From Actinomadura litoris (GTDB lineage: Bacteria > Actinomycetota > Actinomycetes > Streptosporangiales > Streptosporangiaceae), in contig NZ_WOFH01000016.1 in the NCBI RefSeq assembly GCF_009733595.1, positions 1 to 64,000 of the forward strand: 64,000 bases of DNA. Direction: 5' to 3'. Shown piece after piece: positions 41,869 to 50,754 of this stretch. Both the position numbers and the translations under genes were made by a program. Position 1 is the first letter of the stretch; every line of letters begins with the position of its first letter. The notes beneath the pieces are model-generated. The model did not search any database, was not told where the DNA came from, and saw only the letters and a program-made list of their open reading frames with translations.

Positions 41869-43032
41869 TCAGCGGAGGCGCGAGAGCCGCTCGACCGCCT
41901 CGTCGATGACCTCGTCCTTCTTGCAGAACGCGAAGCGGAGGAAGTGCGCCCCCGCCTCGGCGTGGTCGTAGAACACCTGCGTGGGGATCGCGACGACGCC
42001 CACCTTCTCGGGCAGCGCGCGGGCCAGCTCCCGGCCGTCGGTGAAGCCGAGCGGCCGGATGTCGGCCTGCACGAAGTAGGTGCCCTGCGGGCTGTAGGCG
42101 GTGAACCCGGCGGCCTCCAGCCCGCTGACCAGCCGGTCGCGCTTGCCCTCCAGCGAGGCGCGCAGCTCCGCGACCCACGCCAGCTCCGAGCCCAGCGCGT
42201 AGGCGGCGGCCCGCTGCCAGGGCGCGGCGGCGGCGTAGGTGAGGAACTGCTTCACGGTCTGGACGGCGCGGACGTAGCGGGCGGGCGCGGTCACCCAGCC
42301 GGTCTTCCAGCCGGTGACCGAGAACGTCTTGCCCGCCGAGGACACCGACACCGTCCGCTCGCGCATGCCGTCGAGGGTGGCGAGCGGGATGTGCTCGGTG
42401 CCGTCGAAGGTCAGGTACTCGTACACCTCGTCGGTGACGGCGACGAGGTCGTGCTCGCGGACGACGTCCGCGATCGTCTCCAGCTCCTCGCGGGTGAACA
42501 CGGTGCCGGCGGGGTTGTGCGGCGAGTTCAGCAGCAGCAGCCGCGTGCGCGGCCCGACCGCCGCGCGCAGCTCGTCGGGGTCGAAGGTGAACCGGCCGCC
42601 GGAGGGGCGCAGCAGCACCGGCCTGCGCACGGCCCCGGCCAGCGCGATCACGGCGGCGTAGGAGTCGTAGTAGGGCTCGAAGACGACGACCTCGTCGCCC
42701 GGCCCGGCGAGGGCGAGCACCGAGGCGGCGATGCCCTCGGTGGCGCCGACGGTGACGAACACCTCCGTCGCCGGGTCGTAGGCCAGCCCGTACCGCTGGA
42801 GCCGCTGCGCGGCGACGGCCTCGCGCAGCTCGGGCACCCCGGGGCCGGGCGGGTACTGGACGTCGCCGGCGCGGACGGCCTCGGCCGCCGCGTCGAGCAT
42901 GGCCGCGGGCCCCGGTGTGTCGGGGAAGCCCTGGCCGAGGTTGATGGAGCCGGTCCGGACGGCCAGCGCGGACATCTCCGCGAAGATCGTCTCGCCGAAT
43001 CCCTGCATGCGCGGTACGAGAGCCTCAGCCAC
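41869..43032 (-). CDS. PLP-dependent class I/II aminotransferase
   Basis: 387 aa, fold type I. The PLP lysine lies in SSAGKTFSVTGWKTGW; NSPHNPAGTVF and AVTDEVYEYLTFDG hold the Asn and Asp that contact PLP, and FLRFAFCK the substrate-carboxylate Arg. It resembles the kynurenine/glutamine transaminase and YbdL/DapC-like group, so methionine, aromatic or succinyl-DAP substrates are all possible. It lies 27 bp upstream of the ring-opening amidohydrolase on the same strand. Confidence 0.86.
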   Translation of the reverse strand: MAEALVPRMQGFGETIFAEMSALAVRTGSINLGQGFPDTPGPAAMLDAAAEAVRAGDVQYPPGPGVPELREAVAAQRLQRYGLAYDPATEVFVTVGATEGIAASVLALAGPGDEVVVFEPYYDSYAAVIALAGAVRRPVLLRPSGGRFTFDPDELRAAVGPRTRLLLLNSPHNPAGTVFTREELETIADVVREHDLVAVTDEVYEYLTFDGTEHIPLATLDGMRERTVSVSSAGKTFSVTGWKTGWVTAPARYVRAVQTVKQFLTYAAAAPWQRAAAYALGSELAWVAELRASLEGKRDRLVSGLEAAGFTAYSPQGTYFVQADIRPLGFTDGRELARALPEKVGVVAIPTQVFYDHAEAGAHFLRFAFCKKDEVIDEAVERLSRLR

Positions 43033-43069
43033 GCCGACAGCCTAACCCGATCGGGTCCGGCCGCCCCGG

Positions 43070-43675
43070 TCAGATCCAGCCCATGTCGCGGGCGGCGCGG
43101 ACGGCGGCGAGCCGGTTGGGGACGCCCAGCTTGGCCATCGCGGTGGACAGGTAGTTGCGCACGGTGCCCTCCGACAGGTGCAGCAGCGCGGCGATGCGGG
43201 CGGTCTCGGTCCCGGCGCCGGTGAGCCTGAGGATCTCGCGCTCGCGGCCCGTCAGCGGGTTGTCGCCGGCGGCCATCGCGCTGGCGGCCAGCTCGGCGTC
43301 GAGGTAGCGGCCGCCGTCGTGCACCTTGCGGATCGCGGCGGCCAGCTCCTCGGTGGGCGCGTCCTTGGCGACGAAGCCGCGCACGCCCGCCGCCATCGCG
43401 CGGCGCAGGTAGCCGGGGCGCCCGAAGCTGGTCAGGATGCAGACCGAGCACCGCGCGCCCTGGTCGCGGAGGGTCTCGGCGACGGTGAGGCCGTTCGCGC
43501 CGGGCATGTCGATGTCGAGGACGGCGACGTCGGGGTCGTGCTCGGCGACGGCCGCCGCGACCTCGTCGCCGCGTCCGACCTCGGCGACGACCTCCAGGTC
43601 GGGCTCCAGCCCGAGCAGCGCCGCGACGGCGCCCCGGATGAGGTGCTCGTCGTCGGCGAGCAGCACCCGGATCAC
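43070..43675 (-). CDS. NarL/LuxR-type response regulator
   Basis: 201 aa. Receiver domain residues D8, D9 and phospho-acceptor D54 (VAVLDIDMPG), Thr in ILTSFG and Lys in GFVAKDAP are intact. The C-terminal LuxR helix-turn-helix (LTGREREILRLTG…SEGTVRNYLSTAMAKLG) binds DNA. GTG 43675 overlaps the stop of the sensor kinase (GTGA). The likely target is the co-located ABC exporter, as in DesKR- and LiaRS-like systems. Confidence 0.92.
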   Translation of the reverse strand: MIRVLLADDEHLIRGAVAALLGLEPDLEVVAEVGRGDEVAAAVAEHDPDVAVLDIDMPGANGLTVAETLRDQGARCSVCILTSFGRPGYLRRAMAAGVRGFVAKDAPTEELAAAIRKVHDGGRYLDAELAASAMAAGDNPLTGREREILRLTGAGTETARIAALLHLSEGTVRNYLSTAMAKLGVPNRLAAVRAARDMGWI

Positions 43676-44946
43676 GCCGTCCTCCCGGCGGGCAGGGCGT
43701 CCGGGGCGGGCGACGCGCCGGGCCCGCCGGCCGGGCCGCCCTCGCGGGGCAGCGGGACCGCGGCGCGCAGGAGGAACCCGGTGCGGCCGTGCGGGCCGGA
43801 GGTGATCTCGCCGCCGTGGACGGCGACGCGTTCGGCGAGCCCGGCCAGCCCCGACCCGGTGCGCGGGCCCGTGCGCGGGTCGGCGGCGGCGCGGACGCCG
43901 TCGTTGACCATCTCCAGGACCACCGACCGGTCGCGGCGGACGACGGTCACGGCGCAGCGGCGCGCCTCGCTGTGCTTGATCACGTTGGTGGCGCCCTCGC
44001 GGATCACCCAGGCGAGGACGGAGCGGACCTCGGGCGCCAGCCCGTCCGGCAGGTCGCCGACCTCGCAGCGGACGCCCGCGGCCTCCAGCACCGCCCGCAC
44101 CCCGGCCAGCTCGGCGTCCAGCTCGACGGCGCGGTAGCCGTGGACGGCGGCGCGGACCTCGCGCAGCGCGTCCCGGGCGGCGCGCCGCACGTCGGACATC
44201 TCGGCGCCCGCGCGGCCCGGGTCGGCCTCGGCGAGCCGCATCGCCAGCTCGCTCTTCACCGCGATCAGCGAGAGGCTGTGGCCGAGCAGGTCGTGCAGGT
44301 CGCGGGAGAAGCGGAGCCGCTCCTCGGTGACCGCGAGCCGGGCGAGCGCGTCGCGTCCGGCGTAGGCCTGCTGGTGCAGCTCCCAGGTGCCGCGCTGGTA
44401 GCGGTTGAGGAACGCCACCAGCGCGCAGGTCGCCGTGTAGACCGCGACGAGGATCGGCAGGACGCCGAACCAGGGCATGGCGTGGCCGGGGTAGAGGCGC
44501 TCGGCGCCGAGCGTGCCGAACACCCCGCAGACCGCGCCGGTGCCGCCGCACAGCGCGGCGATCCGCGTGCGGCTCATCGGCGTCAGCGCCACGGCCGACA
44601 CCCAGAACACGGGGACGACGCTGAACAGCGGGTCGGCGAGCAGCAGCGCGGTCAGCGCCGCCGTCACCGCGCCGCTGACCACGAGGGCGCGCCGCGGCGC
44701 CCCGCCGTCCAGGCCCGTCCGGACGAGCCACAGGTAGCAGGCGAAGAGCACGCCGAGGCCCGCGAGCCCGGCCAGCGCGAGGGGCCCGGCGAGGTCGCCG
44801 GCCGCGTAGGAGCCGACGAGGGCGGCCAGGCCCGGGCCGAGGAAGCCCAGCGAGGCGAGCATGAACGACCGGTAGGTGACGCGCCGGTAGCGCTCCAGCC
44901 TGCGGGTGTCCTGCTCCGCCAGCTCCGCCGTGGTGGCGACCGCCAT
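43672..44946 (-). CDS. DesK/NarX-type sensor histidine kinase
   Basis: 424 aa, ATG with GAGGAGG upstream. Five or six membrane helices (about 28-180) with almost no extracellular loops suggest sensing within the membrane. The HisKA_3 dimerisation domain carries the phospho-His H218 in RDLHDLLGHSLSL. The ATPase region has the N-box IREGATNVIKHSEA and the G-box GSGLAGLAERV. The Pro/Gly-rich tail is unconserved. Part of an ATPase-permease-kinase-regulator operon. Confidence 0.92.
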   Translation of the reverse strand: MAVATTAELAEQDTRRLERYRRVTYRSFMLASLGFLGPGLAALVGSYAAGDLAGPLALAGLAGLGVLFACYLWLVRTGLDGGAPRRALVVSGAVTAALTALLLADPLFSVVPVFWVSAVALTPMSRTRIAALCGGTGAVCGVFGTLGAERLYPGHAMPWFGVLPILVAVYTATCALVAFLNRYQRGTWELHQQAYAGRDALARLAVTEERLRFSRDLHDLLGHSLSLIAVKSELAMRLAEADPGRAGAEMSDVRRAARDALREVRAAVHGYRAVELDAELAGVRAVLEAAGVRCEVGDLPDGLAPEVRSVLAWVIREGATNVIKHSEARRCAVTVVRRDRSVVLEMVNDGVRAAADPRTGPRTGSGLAGLAERVAVHGGEITSGPHGRTGFLLRAAVPLPREGGPAGGPGASPAPDALPAGRTA

Positions 44947-44979
44947 GTCCGCTTCCTCCTCGCCAGGCAGGGTACCGAC

Positions 44980-45798
44980 TCAGCCGCGGCGCGGCTCCCA
45001 GCGGAACCAGCGGCCCGCCATCGCGCGGCCGAGCCCCGCCCACATCGCGAGGACGGCGAACGAGCGCAGGCACTCGGCCCAGCCCTCCAGGAGGCCGACG
45101 GACGGGTGCCCGCCGCCGCCCGCGAAGTCCCGCCCGAAGTAGGCGGTCCTGGCGATCTCCACGACCGGGCTGAGCGGCAGCCACCGGCACGCCTCCCGCA
45201 GCGCGCCGGGCAGGCCGTCCAGGGGGAACATCACCCCGGCGCCCGCCATGCACGCGAACATGATCGGCAGGACGGTGAGCCCGGCCAGCTCGGCGGTCGG
45301 GGTGACCGCCGCGACGGGGAAGGCCAGCAGCGCGAACACCACCGCTCCCCCGGCGAGCCCCGCGGCCAGCAGCAGCGGGTCGGCGGGGAACCGGCCGCCC
45401 ATCGCCGCCCCGAGCAGCACCAGCAGCCCCAGCGCCTGCGCCGCGTACAGCGCGGTCGCGGTGAGGACGCTGCCACCGAGGATGTCGGCGTCCGACAGCG
45501 CGGTGCCGCGCAGCCGCTTGAGCGTGCGGTCCTCGCGGCGCGCGGTGAACACCGTGACGAGGTTCATGAACACGGCGAACACGAGGAAGAAGGCGAGGTG
45601 CCCGGTGCCCTGGAGGAGCGCGCCGTCCGTGCCGTCGATCCGCTCGCCGCGCAGCGGCACGAGCAGGGCGGTGAACAGCACCGGAAGGCCCATGACGGTG
45701 AACAGCGACGTCCGGTTGCGCCACAGGAGCGTCAGGTCGAGGCGGGCGACGCGCAGCATCGCGGCCGGGCTCGCCCCGTAGGGCGCGGGGAGGTTCAT
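44980..45798 (-). CDS. ABC-2 type transporter permease
   Basis: 272 aa with six predicted membrane helices; short N-terminal cytoplasmic part (MNLPAPYGASPAAMLRVARLDL) and the ABC-2 pattern RREDRTLKRLRGTALSDADILGG between helices 2 and 3. It overlaps the ATPase gene by 4 bp and precedes the histidine kinase by 33 bp. The export substrate is unknown; two-component-linked transporters of this type often deal with membrane-active compounds. Confidence 0.87.
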   Translation of the reverse strand: MNLPAPYGASPAAMLRVARLDLTLLWRNRTSLFTVMGLPVLFTALLVPLRGERIDGTDGALLQGTGHLAFFLVFAVFMNLVTVFTARREDRTLKRLRGTALSDADILGGSVLTATALYAAQALGLLVLLGAAMGGRFPADPLLLAAGLAGGAVVFALLAFPVAAVTPTAELAGLTVLPIMFACMAGAGVMFPLDGLPGALREACRWLPLSPVVEIARTAYFGRDFAGGGGHPSVGLLEGWAECLRSFAVLAMWAGLGRAMAGRWFRWEPRRG

Positions 45799-46724
45799 CG
45801 GGCCGCTCCTTCGGCGGTGCGGAGGAAGACGTCCTCCAGGGAGGCGCTGCGGGCGTGCAGGCCGTCGAGCCGGACGCGGCGCTCGTCGGCCCAGCGCAGC
45901 AGCTCGTACAGGCCGGCCTGGAGGCCGGTGCCCGCGACGGTGTAGGTGACGGCGGTGCGGCCGCCCTCGACCGCGACGTCGGCGGCGGCGCCCCCGAGCG
46001 CGGGCAGGTCGGCGACCCTGAGCCGCTCGGGCATGCGGAAGCCGATGCGGTCGCCGTGGCCCGCGACGACCTCGGCGACGGTGCCGGACCGCTCGATCCG
46101 GCCCCGGTGCATGATCGCGAGGCGGTCGGCGAGATGCTCGGCCTCCTCCAGGTAGTGGGTGGTGAGCAGCACGGTGGTGCCGTCCTCGACGACGTCGCGG
46201 ACGATCCGCCAGGTGGCGTGCCGGGCCTCGGGGTCCATGCCGGTGGTCGGCTCGTCCAGGAACAGGACGCGGGGGCGGCCGAGCAGCGCGAGCGCGAGGT
46301 CGAGGCGGCGCTTCTGCCCGCCCGAGAGCTGCCGGACCCGCACGTCCGCCCGCTCCTCCAGCGCGACGAGCGCGAGCGCCTCGCCGAGGTCGCGCGGCCG
46401 GGGCGTGAACCCGCGCCAGTGCGCGACCGTCTCGGCGACGGTGAGGTCGCCGAAGAAGCCGCCGTCCTGCAGCATGATCCCGATCTGCGGGCGGACCGCG
46501 CGGCGCTCGGCGTAGGGGTCGCGGCCGAGGACGCGGACCGTCCCGTCGTGCACGGGACGGTGCCCCTCAAGCGTCTCCAGCGTGGTCGTCTTCCCGGCGC
46601 CGTTGGTGCCGAGCAGCGCGAACAGCTCCCCGGCCGCGACCTCGAAGGAGATCCCGGCGACGGCCTCGTGGTCGCCGTAGCGCCGGCGCAGCCGCTCGAC
46701 CCGGATGGCTGGGTTCGTCTCCAT
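45795..46724 (-). CDS. ABC transporter ATPase (DrrA-like)
   Basis: 309 aa. Walker A GTNGAGKTTT, signature QLSGGQKRRLDLA, Walker B VLFLDEPTTGMD and the H-loop TTHYLEE are all intact, so it should be active. The C-terminal part after about residue 215 resembles DrrA-type drug exporters (VEGGRTAVTYTVAG). It forms an exporter with the overlapping permease. Confidence 0.9.
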   Translation of the reverse strand: METNPAIRVERLRRRYGDHEAVAGISFEVAAGELFALLGTNGAGKTTTLETLEGHRPVHDGTVRVLGRDPYAERRAVRPQIGIMLQDGGFFGDLTVAETVAHWRGFTPRPRDLGEALALVALEERADVRVRQLSGGQKRRLDLALALLGRPRVLFLDEPTTGMDPEARHATWRIVRDVVEDGTTVLLTTHYLEEAEHLADRLAIMHRGRIERSGTVAEVVAGHGDRIGFRMPERLRVADLPALGGAAADVAVEGGRTAVTYTVAGTGLQAGLYELLRWADERRVRLDGLHARSASLEDVFLRTAEGAAR

Positions 46725-46763
46725 GCCCCCAGCGTGGCGGGCGCGGGCGCGCCGGGGTAGAAG

Positions 46764-46817
46764 CCGGTGTCACCGGTTCGCGCGGCGGTTGTCAGCCCTC
46801 CCGCGTGACATCTGTCA
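46764..46817. promoter_or_regulatory. Palindromes upstream of the ABC operon
   Basis: CCGGTG-T-CACCGG (46764-46776) and TGACA-TC-TGTCA (46806-46817) lie in the 98-bp gap before the ABC ATPase start. Either may be the site of the operon's response regulator. The second lies just after the matB stop. No clear -35/-10 pair was found. Confidence 0.45.
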
Positions 46818-46822
46818 TCCGC

Positions 46823-48217
46823 CTACGGCTCGCCGAGGCGGGTCTTGACGACCTTGCCCATCGCGTTGCGCGGCAGCGACCCGACCAGGTGCACCACGCG
46901 CGGGCGCTTGTGGACCGACAGCCGCGCCGCGACGAAGTCGATGAGCTGCCGCTCCCCCACGCCGTCGGCGACGACGTAGGCGGTGACCTGCTCGCCGAGG
47001 TCGGCGTGCGGCGTGCCGACCACGGCGGCCTCCCGCACGCCCGGGTGCGCGAGCAGCGCGTTCTCGATCTCGCCCGCGCCGATCCGGTAGCCGCCGCTCT
47101 TGATGAGGTCGGTGGACGCGCGGCCGACGATGCGGTGCCAGCCGTCCGGCCCGATCGCGGCGATGTCGCCGGTGCGGAACCAGCCGTCCGCCGTGAACGA
47201 CGCGGCGGTCGCCTCGGCGCGGTTGAGGTAGCCCTTGAACAGCAGCGGCCCCCGCACGTGCAGCTCCCCGGGCGTCTCCCCGTCGTGCGGGACGTCGCCG
47301 CCGTCCTCGGCGGCCAGCCGCGTCTCGACCCCCGGCAGCGGGGTGCCGACGTGCCCGGGCCGCCGCTCGCCGCCGGCGCGGGCGCTGATCGTGATCAGGG
47401 TCTCGGTCATCCCGTACCGCTCGACCGGCTCGTGCCCGGTGAGCGCGGCGAGCCGCTCGAAGACCGGGACGGGCAGCGGCGCGCTCCCCGACACCAGCAG
47501 CCGCGCGCCGCGCAGCGCCTCGGCCGAGGCGGGGTCGCCCGCGGTCCGCGACCAGACGGTGGGGACGCCGAAGAACAGGCTGCCGCCGTCCTCGCGCGCC
47601 GCCGCCGCGTACGCCTCCGGGCGGGGGCGCCCGGTGTGGACGAGCGGCGACCCCACCCGCAGCGGCCCGAGCAGCCCGAGGACGAGGCCGTGCACGTGGA
47701 ACAGCGGCAGGCCGTGGACGAGCACGTCGTCGGGGGTCCACGCCCACGCCTCGGCCAGCCCGTCCAGCCCGGCGGCGATGGCGCCGCGCGCGACGAGGAC
47801 GCCCTTGGGCGCGCCGGTCGTCCCGCTGGTGTAGAGGATCAGCGCGGTCGCGTCGGCGGGCGGCTCGGGCGCGGAGAACGACCCGTCGCGCGGCAGCTCG
47901 TCGACCGGGAGCAGCGGCGGGCCGGAGGGCGGCGCCTCCGCGCGGGCGGCCAGCAGCAGGCCCGCGCCCGAGTCGCCGAGGATGTGGGCGCGCTCGTCGG
48001 AGCCCGAGTCGGGCGGGAGCGGCACCACGGGCACGCCCGCGAGGAGCCCGCCGACGACCGCGGCGGCCGTCTCCAGGGACGCGGTGGCGTGCACCGCGAC
48101 GGCGTCCGCGCCCGCGATCTCCTTCGCCACGGCCGCGGCCCACCCGAGCAGCGCCTCGCGCTCCAGGCCGCGGCCGGCGATCCGCACCGGGCCGCCCGTC
48201 CCGCCGAGCAGGTCCAT
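46823..48217 (-). CDS. matB: MatB-like malonyl-CoA synthetase
   Basis: 464-aa acyl-adenylating enzyme, ATG with GGGAGGTGG upstream. P-loop LYTSGTTGAPKG, then HGLPLFHVHGLVLGLLGPLR, GERYGMTET-like VERYGMTETL, the hinge-region GWFRTGDIAAI, SGGYRIGAGEIENAL and the C-terminal catalytic Lys in RNAMGKVVK. These blocks closely follow Streptomyces-type MatB, which activates malonate or methylmalonate for polyketide and fatty-acid synthesis. Other small dicarboxylates are possible. It could recycle malonate released by pyrimidine breakdown. Confidence 0.82.
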   Translation of the reverse strand: MDLLGGTGGPVRIAGRGLEREALLGWAAAVAKEIAGADAVAVHATASLETAAAVVGGLLAGVPVVPLPPDSGSDERAHILGDSGAGLLLAARAEAPPSGPPLLPVDELPRDGSFSAPEPPADATALILYTSGTTGAPKGVLVARGAIAAGLDGLAEAWAWTPDDVLVHGLPLFHVHGLVLGLLGPLRVGSPLVHTGRPRPEAYAAAAREDGGSLFFGVPTVWSRTAGDPASAEALRGARLLVSGSAPLPVPVFERLAALTGHEPVERYGMTETLITISARAGGERRPGHVGTPLPGVETRLAAEDGGDVPHDGETPGELHVRGPLLFKGYLNRAEATAASFTADGWFRTGDIAAIGPDGWHRIVGRASTDLIKSGGYRIGAGEIENALLAHPGVREAAVVGTPHADLGEQVTAYVVADGVGERQLIDFVAARLSVHKRPRVVHLVGSLPRNAMGKVVKTRLGEP

Positions 48218-48274
48218 CGCGCGCCACCTCCCTCAGGGTCCGGCTCCGCCGATCCCGCGCAGCCACCTGGAAGT

Positions 48275-48958
48275 ATGCCGTCCGTGCCGCATCCCACACC
48301 GCCCAGCCCCGCGACCACCTACACCGGGCTCGCCGCGCGCCTGCTCGCGCTGCCGCCCTCGTGCGGCCCGGCGCGGCTGGTGGCGGTCGACGGCCCGAGC
48401 GGCGCGGGCAAGTCCACGTTCGCGGGATTCCTGGCGGCCGTGCTGGTCGGAGCGCCGGTCGTCCGCTCGGACGACTTCCGCGTGCCCTGGGACGCCGACC
48501 CGCTCACCTGGTGGCGGCCCCTGGAGGAGGCGGTGCTCGCGCCGCTGCGCGAGGGGCGGCCCGCCCGGCTGCGCCGCTACGACTGGCACCGCGACCGGTA
48601 CGGGCCGCAGGAGGAGATCCCGGCCGCGCCCGTCCTGCTGGTGGAGGGCGTCGGCGCGGCCTGGGCGGGGTCGCCCGCCGCGTTCCGCGTCTGGATCGAC
48701 GCGCCGCGCGAGCTGCGCCGGGCCCGCGCCGTCGCCCGCGACGGCGCCGAGTACGCGGGCGACTGGGACCTGTGGGCGTCCCACGAGTCCGCGTTCTTCG
48801 CCGCCGACCGCACGCGGGAGCGCGCCGACCTCCACGTGGACGGCGCCGCCTTCACCCCGCACCGCTTCCGCCTCTACCCCGCGGACCCGTCCTCGGGCGG
48901 GCTGAAGTCGAGCGCGTCCACGTCGGCGGACGGCGCGCCGCCCGACAGCAGCGGGTAG
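48275..48958 (+). CDS. Uridine kinase-like P-loop protein
   Basis: 227 aa. Walker A VAVDGPSGAGKSTFAG (about 38-53), the acidic DDFRVPWDADPLTWW and RYDWHRDRYG follow, the pattern of actinobacterial uridine-kinase-like proteins. VLLVEGVGAAW and RVWIDAPRELRRARAVARDG complete the kinase core. The last 28 residues (after FRLYPAD) are Ser-rich and overlap the hyuB 3' end by 85 bp on the other strand. The natural end of the fold is near FRLYPAD, so this tail may be run-on. The phosphate acceptor is unproven. Confidence 0.78.
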   Translation: MPSVPHPTPPSPATTYTGLAARLLALPPSCGPARLVAVDGPSGAGKSTFAGFLAAVLVGAPVVRSDDFRVPWDADPLTWWRPLEEAVLAPLREGRPARLRRYDWHRDRYGPQEEIPAAPVLLVEGVGAAWAGSPAAFRVWIDAPRELRRARAVARDGAEYAGDWDLWASHESAFFAADRTRERADLHVDGAAFTPHRFRLYPADPSSGGLKSSASTSADGAPPDSSG

Positions 48959-50754
48959 CCGGGGCCCCGGTCGAAGAACGGCGCGGGCCCGCGCTCGGCG
49001 CGCAGCCGCGCCCGCAGCGCGGCGGTGGCCGCCGCGTCGACCGCCGCGCCCCGCATGACGACGCCGTAGTCGTCGCGGGCGCCCCGGACGGAGACCTTCC
49101 CGTCCCGCACGTCGTCGGCCACGCGCGACGGCGGGCGGTTCAGCGGGTCGCCCCAGCCGCCCCCGCCGGTCGTCCGGACGCGGACGACCTGCCCGGCGCG
49201 GACGGGATGGTCGTCCACGAGCCCCTCCAGCTCCGCGCCGTCGACGTCCACCCGGAACGGGCGCCCGGCGCGGCCCCCGTTCACGCCCCAGCACGACAGG
49301 ATCGAGCGGTCGGCGATCGACATGAAGTGCGCGTCGCGGAGCATCCGGACGCGCTTGTCGTAGCCGAGGCCGCCCCGGTGCTCCCCCGGCCCGCCGGAGT
49401 CGACGGCGAGGCCGAGCCGCTCGACGAGCAGCGGCCAGCGCGCCTCGGCGAACTCGACGGGGATGTTGCGGGAGTCGGGGACGATGTGGACGGTGTCCTC
49501 GCCGTCGGCGTGGGGGCGGCCGCCCGAGCCGCCGCCGAGCACCTCGCGCATCAGGTAGGGGCCCCGGTCGTCCTCGCCGTGCACGCCGGTGTAGCGGATC
49601 GTCTCCTGGTCGGCGGGCATCCGCCCGCCGGTGGCCTTCGCGAGCACGCCCGCGAGCACGCCGAGCAGCCGCAGGATCACGAATGTGCGGGCGTTGGTCG
49701 GCGCCGGGAACACGGGCGTGAGCAGCGTGCCCTTCTCGGGGAACCGCATCTCGATCAGCGGCACGACGCCCTCGTTGACCTCCAGCTCGGCGGCCCGCTC
49801 GGGCGTGTCGGCGAGGTTGCGCAGGACGGGCGCCAGCCACTTCTTCAGGAAGACCCCGTCGGCGTAGTCGCCCGCGTGGTTGATCGGGCCTCTGGCCTGC
49901 GGGGACGTGCCGGTGAAATCGATGACGAGCGGGACCTCGGCCGCCTTGTCGACGGTCAGCGTGATCCGCTGCGCGTGCAGCCGGGGCGGGTCGACGCCGT
50001 CGTGCTCGGCGTAGTCCTCCCAGACGAACGTCCCGTCCGGGAGCTTGGCGAGCAGCTCGCGGCGGAACGCGCGGGTCGTCCGGTCGATGATGGCGTCGAA
50101 GCACCCCTCCACCTCGGCGCGGCCGTAGCGCGCGAACAGCTCGCCGAGGCGCCGCGCGCCCATCAGGCACGCCGAGCACTCGGCGTCCAGGTCGCCGGCG
50201 AGCGACGCCGGGGTGCGCGAGTTGCGGGTCATGATGGCGAGCGCCGCCTCGTTGCGGACGCCCCGGTCCCACAGCTTGATCGGCGGGACCATCAGGCCCT
50301 CCTCGAAGGCGCTGCGGGCGTGGCTCGGCATCGAGCCGGGCACGGCGCCGCCGATGTCGTCGTGGTGGCCGAACGCCTGGACGAACGCGACCACCTCGCC
50401 GCCGTGGAACACCGGGACCGTCACGCACAGGTCGGGCAGGTGCCCGATGCCGCCCTCCGACAGGTACACGTCGTTGTGGAAGTACACGTCGCCCGGACGC
50501 ATCGTCTCCGGCGGGAAGTCGCGCGCGACGGGCTGGACGAGCGCCGAGTAGGAGCGTCCGGTCAGCTTGCGGAGGCGCCGGTCGTGGACGCCCGCGCGGA
50601 AGTCGTGCGCGTCGCGGATCATCGGGGAGCGGGCCGTCCGGGCGATGGCGGTCTCCACCTCCCGCTCGACCGCCGCCAGCGTGCCCTCGACGATCTCCAC
50701 CAGGACCGGGTCCTCGCGGGGGGCCGTCCCCCCGCCGGGGCTCGGGGCGGTCAC
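48874..50754 (-). CDS. hyuB: Hydantoinase B / oxoprolinase subunit B family protein
   Basis: 626 aa, GTG start overlapping the hyuA stop. It belongs to the HyuB/AcxA-AcxB/5-oxoprolinase superfamily; with HyuA it performs ATP-dependent ring opening or carboxylation of small amides and ketones. Motifs are DPVLVEIVEGTLAAVE, RSPMIRDAHDFRAGVHD, GDVYFHNDVYLSEGGIGHLPD, FGHHDDIGGAVPGSM and GGWGDPLNRPP near the C-terminus. The substrate cannot be told; hydantoins, 5-oxoproline and acetone-like compounds are all known in the family. Confidence 0.87.
   Translation of the reverse strand: MTAPSPGGGTAPREDPVLVEIVEGTLAAVEREVETAIARTARSPMIRDAHDFRAGVHDRRLRKLTGRSYSALVQPVARDFPPETMRPGDVYFHNDVYLSEGGIGHLPDLCVTVPVFHGGEVVAFVQAFGHHDDIGGAVPGSMPSHARSAFEEGLMVPPIKLWDRGVRNEAALAIMTRNSRTPASLAGDLDAECSACLMGARRLGELFARYGRAEVEGCFDAIIDRTTRAFRRELLAKLPDGTFVWEDYAEHDGVDPPRLHAQRITLTVDKAAEVPLVIDFTGTSPQARGPINHAGDYADGVFLKKWLAPVLRNLADTPERAAELEVNEGVVPLIEMRFPEKGTLLTPVFPAPTNARTFVILRLLGVLAGVLAKATGGRMPADQETIRYTGVHGEDDRGPYLMREVLGGGSGGRPHADGEDTVHIVPDSRNIPVEFAEARWPLLVERLGLAVDSGGPGEHRGGLGYDKRVRMLRDAHFMSIADRSILSCWGVNGGRAGRPFRVDVDGAELEGLVDDHPVRAGQVVRVRTTGGGGWGDPLNRPPSRVADDVRDGKVSVRGARDDYGVVMRGAAVDAAATAALRARLRAERGPAPFFDRGPGYPLLSGGAPSADVDALDFSPPEDGSAG

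Noticed and set aside
40081..43224. Very long plus-strand reading frame (about 1,047 residues) opposite the amidohydrolase and aminotransferase genes
   Set aside because: Its translation is low-complexity Arg/Gly/Val sequence with no recognisable domain; the minus strand encodes clear enzymes. Such mirror frames are common in very GC-rich DNA.
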